DNA of 64,000 bases, taken from NCBI GenBank assembly GCA_007449985.2, contig VIIQ02000709.1:124001-188000 (forward strand), read 5' to 3'. The notes below the pieces were generated by a model. It had not been told where the DNA came from. It saw only the letters and a program-made list of their open reading frames with translations, and did no database searches. Made by a program: the position numbers and the translations under genes. Shown here piece after piece: positions 57,425 through 64,000 of this stretch (position 1 is the stretch's first letter; each line of letters opens with the position of its first letter). The DNA comes from Desmodesmus armatus (lineage: Eukaryota > Chlorophyta > Chlorophyceae > Sphaeropleales > Scenedesmaceae).

Positions 57425-60400
57425 ATGACTCCCACAGATCAGTTGTCCGCGCTGGTCGCTGAGTCAGACACAATAAACAAGCTACCGTCTCCGGTACCAG
57501 ATGAACTTGCTGAGAGGTTTACCTCTCAACATCCCCTAGATGCGGTGTTTGAGTGAGTCCTCAGTCAGCATAATGTACAGTGCAGACAGAGCAGGAGCCG
57601 TGCTGCATGGTGATTTGGCACAACGCTAGCTTTGGTTAATAGCTTGCCTGACACTGCGCTACGGTGCGCCATGCAGGCTGCTCAGCACACAATCCTGCGA
57701 TGAGCAGCAGCTGGCGTCTGTCTGCATGGCACTGGAGAAGGTGCTGGCAACGCACAGCGGTGAGACATCGCATTCTCCAAATGCTGCTGCTTGGAATGCT
57801 GGAATGCTTGGAATGCTGGAACGATCAACACGTTTGATCCCTCTGTATGATCAGGCATGCTCTGGGTATCGCCACAGCTCCAAGCTGTGAATTGAAAGTC
57901 ACACCTTGAGCCCATGGAAGACATGACAAGATCTACCGCTTCGTTCCAGAAGCCAGGGGTCAGGTGCTGACATTACAAATTGGGGTAAACGTTGTCTTGA
58001 AGCACCCAGAGCTGACCACAGCTGCATCACCCTGTGTGCCAGCTGTGCATGGTGATTGGAACGTTCCACCAGTCCAGCAACACGGATGCATTCATGCGCA
58101 TGTGTGTCCTGCAGGCACGCGCCTGCTGCCAGCTGCTGAGCCATATGCGCGAGCAGCCCTGTCCAGCCCCCACCAGGCGCTGAGGGTGCTGGGGGCCACA
58201 CAGCTGGGTCGACTGCTGCTGCTACAGGCTGACAACCAGCAGCAGGCCATGTCACTGCAGACAGCACTGCTGACAGCTCTACAGGTTTGTCAGCGCTGTC
58301 TGTCGCTGCCAAGCAATACCAATTACACCCCGCATTTAACTGCGCAGCTGCACCCAATCGGCTTTGTCGGCAGGTGCAACACATGGCACACCATGATGCT
58401 GATGCCACCAGCCTGCGGCCAACTTCTGCTGGTACCACCATGCTTCTCAGTACACATCATTACATGCAAGCCCTTGCCCAATGCTGTCCCCACAATGCAT
58501 GCAACCTCTGCCACGGAAGTCTTGAAGCAGTTCTGCACATGCTGCATACGTGTGAAGGCCGTGCTAGCACACAGCATATGTAGTCTGGATCACCCCAAAC
58601 CTGAGTGCCTCCCTCCACCCTGGCCCCTGCATTTCTCCTGCAGGACTCCACAGTAGTTGCTGGTGCAGCTGAGAAGGCACTACTGGAGTACATTCGTGCA
58701 AACCCAGGCACTCTGTCTGAGCTGCTGGCAGGCAGCAGTCCAGCAGCTAGCCAGCTGGAAGAGCTCACCAACAGCAGCAGCTCCACACACCGCATGCGAG
58801 CCTTCGCACTGCTGGTGCAGGCTGCAGCCAGCAGCAGCAGCCACGCACAGCAGCTGAGGCAGGCAGGTGAGGGGGGGGGGCGACCAACTAGGGGGTTGAG
58901 ACGTGATAGCACGGCGCTCACAGGGGACCAGCAGTGAGAGTGCAGTGGACAGCGTCGACGCTCAAGCCTAACAGCATACAGGACGCATGCAGATGTGCCT
59001 ATGTCCTGCATCCTACCTGTTGAGCTGTTGTAAGCAATCCATTGCACATCGGTGTGTACTTGCTGCTGTGCTTTGTGCTGCCGCTTGCACAGGTGTGGTG
59101 CATCAGCTGCTGGAGCAGCTCAACCCCAGGGACCCGCTGACATGCCTGGTGGCGCTGCAGCTACTGCAGGTAGGCAGGCCTGTGCAGTGTGGGCGCAAAT
59201 AGCTTGTACACGTCGAGGCTGCCACCTTCGTCCTCAGCAGCCGACCAGGCGTCAAGCAAGGTTACTACTGCATTGGCTTGCAAAACATGCTTACCAAGCA
59301 GCAGCATGTTGCGCAGTCACCTCGTGACTTCTCAGTCTCCCTGCCGCAATTTGCTTCCCTGCATATTGTGCCTGCCCTCCCACCCCCCTTACGGGAGCTT
59401 GTGCCTCACATAGGTGCTCCTGAACCATGACCACCGATGGATTGGTCAGGTGTCAAGCTGGATTGCTGTTTAGCTTGCCTTGCACCCTGAGGTTACCCGC
59501 CTGGCTGCCCTCCCTGCATGTTTTCCCTGCTTCCACTCCCACCTGTACAGGAGCTTGTGCCTCACACAGGTGGTGCAGCAGCCAGTTTGATGCAGGAGCT
59601 ACTCCTACCAGCCCTGATACCCTTGCTAGATGATCCATCTACAGCAGCAGGAGCCTTCCCGATTGCAGCTCAACTGGTTGCAGCAGCAGTGGCGGCGCCA
59701 GGCAGCAGCAGTAACGGACCAGCAGCAATGGATGTTGATGGTGGGGCTGCGGCGGCTGCGAATGGAAATGGTGTGGGCGGACACACCAGCGCAGCCGATG
59801 TGTTGCTGTCAAAGATGGCAGGGGTTTTGGATGACAGGTGGGTGCATTGCAATGCAGGCAGCCTGCTCATTGCACCAGCATAGACCAAACAGCAGTCAGT
59901 GTTTGCACACCCATAAACACCACCTCTGTGCAGCTGCTGTGACGCGTCTCGAAGTGGGACATACATAGGACTTTGCTGCTGAGTTTGACCCTCATGATTC
60001 AGATATGATGTGAAAAGGCTCGGCGAGTGTGAGTGTTGCAAGACAGCTATCAACCTGCAGGGCCCTTGCTCAACACTCTCGTGTGCTGCTGCTGCTTTTC
60101 GGTATGCTGTTGCAACGCTCCGTTGCTGTAGGGGCTCCTGCGGTGTTGATGACGAGTTGGTTGTCTTGGATGCAGCGCACCACCTGGCACTTTTGTCCCC
60201 TGCCTCAGCAGCCCTGCTGGCCAGCCCCCCAGCAGGATGGATCCTGCAAGACATATGCAGCAGGGCACTGGGCAGGACAGCAGGGCCAGACCTGCGCCTG
60301 GCAGCGCTGCATGCTTTGGCTTCAGTAGCAGGTGAGGACAGTCATTGTGTTCGCCTACCTCATTTGATCACAAGGCCGCCACCATGAGCTGGGATTAGTT

Positions 60401-61505
60401 TCTAGACGGCAGAGCCCTCTCATCTCATCAACAACATCGCAGTAGTTGCCGTCAGCTGTTGCGCTGTATCACCCCTTTGTCAAGAGGTGTTTGTCGATTT
60501 CATGCTGCTCTGTACTGCCACTGCTGATGGCTTTGCTGTGCTGGAGCGTAGGGCTTGAGCGTGCAGGAGAGGCGCGTGACAGGACAGCAGCGCTGATGCA
60601 GACAGCGGCAGAGGATGCGCTGAGGCGAGCTGTGTTTGGCGCAGTCTCAGGGGCAGCTGGGGGTGCTGGTGGGTCCAGGACACCCGCTGAGGCCGTGTGG
60701 CAGCTGCTGCAGCAGCCCTTTGATGAGACACGGACTGGAGTGTACAGGTGAGCCAGCACAGTACGCAATCATACTTGGCAGTTGTGCAGAGTTATGCAGA
60801 TGTGTCTAGCATCCTTGGTTTGCAGGGTGATGTGCTGCACCTAAACAACAGCAACAAAGTCGCTGATAGTACTTCGCTGCTTGTTTGGCTTGTTGCTTCC
60901 GTTTAGATGCACAGCCGACTGCAAATGATCTGAACCAGCTGGATGCACATGTGACAACACTGCTTGCGCTAGCACCATCCGCTCCAAGGATCAAGCCCAC
61001 ACCAGCAAGCAAGGGATGTTGGGCGTACATTCCCACTCGCTTCCTGTTCCCACACCAAGTGGATTTGGGTGTGTACTGCTACAAATCCCGATGGTGACAC
61101 CGCCACTGTCCTGCCTCCAGCTTCTACTGGACAGCTATGTGCCTGCCATTACCCACTCAACTGTCACGCTGTATCTGCTGTCTCAGGTGCTGTTCGGCCC
61201 TTGCACTGCGCCCCTGGTTTGCGGCAGACGTCTGCAGCAACAGCAACCTCCTAGGGCGCCTGTGCCGTACAGACAGTGAAACTGGCCAGCAGGCGTGTGA
61301 GTGGAGGCACAGCACTGTCATGGCTCTGTGGGCAACGGTGCAGGATGTGCTGGCCTTACCAGATGACGCTGCTGATGCACAGTACAAGCAGCGGCTGCCG
61401 GCAGCAGTGCAGCAGCAGTTGGCAGTGGCAGTGCGGGGCGGGCCATATGGTGTTGGTGGGGGCCGCAGCACACAGCAGTCACATCTGGTGGCGACCTTAC
61501 CCTGA
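57425..61505 (+). CDS. PSMD5: 26S proteasome non-ATPase subunit 5-like (PSMD5/S5b) base-assembly chaperone, nine exons
   Basis: Model join(57425..57552, 57677..57759, 58115..58284, 58644..58866, 59093..59169, 59551..59837, 60132..60331, 60552..60747, 61187..61505), 560 residues, with all eight junction phases consistent. The plant and animal family is about 500-530 residues of HEAT/ARM-type helices, binds the Rpt base and assists 19S assembly. Correspondences with the family: ELAERFTSQHPLDAVFE in exon 1, LRVLGATQLGRLL in exon 3, RMRAFALLVQAAAS in exon 4, VVHQLLEQLNPRDPLTCL in exon 5, SRTPAEAVWQLLQQPFDETR then GVYR in exons 8-9, ALRPWFAADV and EWRHSTVMALWATVQ in exon 9. A serine/glycine-rich loop in exon 6 (GSSSNGPAAMDVDGGAAAA) is lineage-specific. 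Expected nuclear and cytosolic. A decayed partial copy lies at 32340-33530. Confidence 0.85.
59355..59415 (+). repeat. Partial duplicate of the exon 6 acceptor region inside intron 5
   Basis: CCCTCCCACC...GGAGCTTGTGCCTCACATAGG repeats the acceptor and first codons of exon 6 (59512-59575, GGAGCTTGTGCCTCACACAGG). The upstream copy has CTTACGG instead of TACAG and lacks a usable AG, so it should not be spliced. Confidence 0.7.
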
Positions 61506-61626
61506 GTGTGGGATCTGCTGCTTTGTTGAGTGCTGGACTTGTGTGCCTTGTTTGGTGGTGTACGGCCGCAGCAGCAGTTGTCCTGTCCAGCCAGTGTCAA
61601 GGGCTGCACAGCCTTGGTGGCCATCG

Positions 61627-61631
61627 TGTAA
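61627..61631 (+). terminator. Green-algal poly(A) signal TGTAA for the PSMD5-like gene
   Basis: TGTAA lies 122 bases after the stop codon, a usual distance in chlorophytes, where TGTAA replaces AATAAA. A five-base motif alone is weak evidence. Confidence 0.5.
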
Positions 61632-62365
61632 CATTTTGGGGTTGAATCCGTAACAGGGCAAATGATCTTTGATCATCATAGCCACCGCTACATTTGATCG
61701 TTGTACTGGGTGGCGCCCCAGCACACTGTATGAACTTGCAGTTCACACTTGCAGGGGTGGGCTGGCTCTTGACTACTTGGTGTCTGTGCTGGTTGAGCGG
61801 TCGCGGCCGTGTTGCTGCAGCTGTGCGCACCTGCCGAACCCATGTTTGTGCATTGCACAACGATGTTGTTGTTTTGCGGGCTCAGCACTTCCCAACAGGC
61901 TGCATGGCTTGTACTTGAAGCATGGTTCAATGCGGGCAGGCCAGAACACCACTCAGTGACTGTGCACGAGCCTGCTGCATTCTGCGTGTAGAGTGTAGCA
62001 TAGACATGGCTATGGTTGCTCGGCAGGTTCAGCACTCGCCACATGTCATCATGGGCAGTTTCCATGGGCTGTAGCTAGCAGCTGCTATGATCTGCAGATC
62101 ATAGCCCAAAAGAATCCAATGCAGGCACTCGCTCGGCAGGTACGGGATGCAATTTTGATGCTGATAAACAATATCATCACTTTATCGTTGTGCACTCAGA
62201 CTGTGACAGAAATGTCGTCCGAGGCTCAGCGTCCGAGGCTCAGCGTCACGAACACGCGTGGTTGACCAAGACACGTTCCGTTTGTGCCCGCTGTTTCACA
62301 GGGAGGTCGATGTTTCCGCCCTACCGCACGGGTAAACGGGCCCGTTCAGCATCAGACAGTCCAAG
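61632..62365. other. Intergenic region before SIM-family gene 3
   Basis: No gene supported. A 14-bp direct repeat GTCCGAGGCTCAGC occurs twice at 62217-62244, about 120-150 bp upstream of the proposed start. Confidence 0.5.
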
Positions 62366-64000
62366 ATGAGCTTGAGGTTGCGTTCAACACCTTGTCAGAC
62401 AGTCGCAGCCCCTGTCTGCCTGCGGCGGAGTGCCAGAGTAAGTGCATTGCAGGCTCACCTCAGCAATCCCTATTGGTGCTGCACAGTTTGTCTCATCTGT
62501 GCTGCTGTACCTTCAGGGATGTGTCCTCAGGCAGGGGCAAGCCCGGCGGGCTGCTGGTAGGTCGGGAGGCAGCCAGACAGCCACCACAGGCTCTGACACC
62601 TGGAGCAGCAGCGAAGGGGGCTCTGAGTCAGACAATAGTGACGTAGAGGCCAGCAGTGGCGGCAGGGGCCACGGCCACGGCAACAGGCGGGCGAGCACGC
62701 AGCAGCAGCAGAATGCAGGCGGGGGGCAGCAGCAAGGTGTGGGCGCAAGCGGCTATCGCTCGGGCGCAGCAGGCGCTGCAGCGGCAGCGGCAGTGGCAGC
62801 ACCAGAGCCTGACCAGGGGAGACTACATCAGCCCTATTCCCACTTCTTCTGGTCTTGCAGTCAGCTCAAGCCCCAACACGTACCGCGCATTGCACTCGGG
62901 CTGTGCACAGACATTCCCGCACTCCACAGCATGAATGGCAGCTGCTCAATCAAGGTGCTGTTCCAGAAGCACCCTGCTGACTGGGATATTGGAGAGTACA
63001 TCTTGCAGCATACTGTCATGCAGCAGCAAGAGCAGCTGCAGGCCTCGGGCAATGCAGCGGGCAGCACAAGCAGCAGTCAGGTCCTTGGACCGTACAACGC
63101 TACAGTGATGCTCAAGAATGGCAACACTGCAAGGATGACTGGGTTGCCGCTGGCAAGCATCCGCCAGTCTCTTGAATGTGATGGACACACTCATGTCATG
63201 ATCCTCACCGAACGGGTGCGTAGTCACAAATGCTGTCAGTGATGGCTGCAAAGAAAGTTTGGGTCCCGTGTGTTCGTGCTTGCCAGGATGCCGTGTTTGC
63301 ACTGTCAAAGTCGATCAGGTGGAGTGACTCAAAAAGGCAAGCAACTTTGCACATGCTTGCATGTTGGCTGACTCAGCAGAGAGGTGGTAAAACCTGATGC
63401 TGAGCCGTGTCGTATGTTGTTTTATGCAGCTCTCCAGCAACCATGGGCCGTGCTTTCTGCTGCACACCATGCCTGCCAGGAGCGGCTCTCCTGAGCTGGG
63501 CAACGAGACTTCAACGAGCTTCTCTCACAGCATCACACGTGCTGGTGAGGGCCCAGGACTGCAGGTCTTCCCTGGCAGTGTCTCAGAGGTGCAACAGGTG
63601 AGAGCTTGAGTGCCACTCAAGCGTTATCAAATGACAGCAGTAGGGTTTTAGCACTGGTACAAAACCAGTCGAAAGCCTTGCCAAGGCACAGGTTTCCTGT
63701 TGACGGCATGACACCACTGCAAGCGAACATTGTCGATTTGCAGCAAACTCCCATGTCGCATATACAGGTAATGCATACAGTGCCACAGCATCAACGTTGC
63801 ACTGGCAACCAGTTGCTGTCTATAGTCTCCAGAACCAGCTTGGAACAGGATGTGGTCAGGACAGATTGCCCACAAATGCAAGCAACAATGTGGTGTTTTT
63901 TTGCTGTGCAGCCTGCTACAATCACCAAGAACAACAGCAAAGTCCAGTTCAGCATCCCCAAGCCGCTGATTTTGTCACAGTTGCCGGCCATCAAAACTCC
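62366..64000 (+). CDS. SIM-family gene 3, 5' part (runs off the window)
   Basis: Model join(62366..62437, 62517..63215, 63430..63597, 63912..>64000), phases consistent. Exon 1 (MSLRLRSTPCQTVAAPVCLR) is a 24-codon counterpart of the 29-codon exon 1 in copies 1 and 2, again ending in arginine at the junction. Exon 2 has the serine/acidic stretch, a basic patch (GRGHGHGNRRASTQ), then LHQPYSHFFWSCSQL and LGPYNATVMLKNGNTARMTG. Exon 3 (ITRAGEGPGLQVFPGSVSEV) and the start of exon 4 (FSIPKPLILSQLPAIKT) match the same conserved blocks. It is much more diverged than copies 1 and 2 and appears intact as far as it goes. Whether it has the SUMO motif tail cannot be seen. Confidence 0.65.

Overview
The window is nuclear DNA of a eukaryote, most likely a chlorophyte green alga of the Scenedesmus/Sphaeropleales type. 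This rests on GT-AG introns within short-exon genes, very high CAG/CTG content with alanine/glutamine/leucine runs, a TTTAGGG-type telomeric repeat, an AT-rich fragment encoding plastid atpB, and families of LRR and MYND-like proteins. The lineage is inference; no rRNA or barcode gene is present.

Layout. At 0.4-1.1 kb is one copy of a dispersed repeat. A large three-exon gene on the minus strand (about 2.0-6.7 kb) encodes a ~1294-residue protein ending in a broken MYND-like zinc finger. From 7.9 to 26.3 kb lies a large inverted duplication: a ~6 kb left arm (7.9-14.0), a ~6 kb spacer and a ~6 kb right arm (20.2-26.3). Each arm carries a two-coding-exon F-box-like/LRR gene and decayed cysteine-rich exons. 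The right arm has received a plastid atpB fragment that the left arm lacks. The spacer contains segment D1 (16.6-19.7), and a direct copy, D2, follows the right arm (27.0-30.3). Their small coiled-coil genes are almost identical although their promoters are not.

From 30 to 36 kb the sequence is mostly decayed. It holds exon-sized fragments of a proteasome PSMD5-like gene and a 1.04 kb non-autonomous DNA transposon with long terminal inverted repeats and a perfect 9-bp target duplication. A small three-exon coiled-coil gene lies at 36.0-37.4 kb.

From 37.6 to 52.9 kb there is a direct tandem duplication of a six-exon gene. Copy 1 (38.8-43.7) is intact, about 1178 residues. It joins a conserved N-terminal region to a low-complexity tail containing a sumoylation consensus next to a SUMO-interacting motif, and ends in a conserved C-terminal module. 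Copy 2 (45.6-52.8) is a pseudogene with a frameshift, nonsense codons, a ~120 bp CTG expansion and an internal ~1.6 kb tandem duplication of its tail. A third, more diverged member starts at 62.4 kb and leaves the window.

Between them lie a third LRR gene (54.2-56.3) and a nine-exon PSMD5-like proteasome-base assembly chaperone gene (57.4-61.5). No operon-like cooperation is expected; the coherent theme is local gene-family expansion by direct and inverted segmental duplication, followed by decay of some copies. Exon models were made by hand from splice sites, reading phase and comparison of paralogues within the window.
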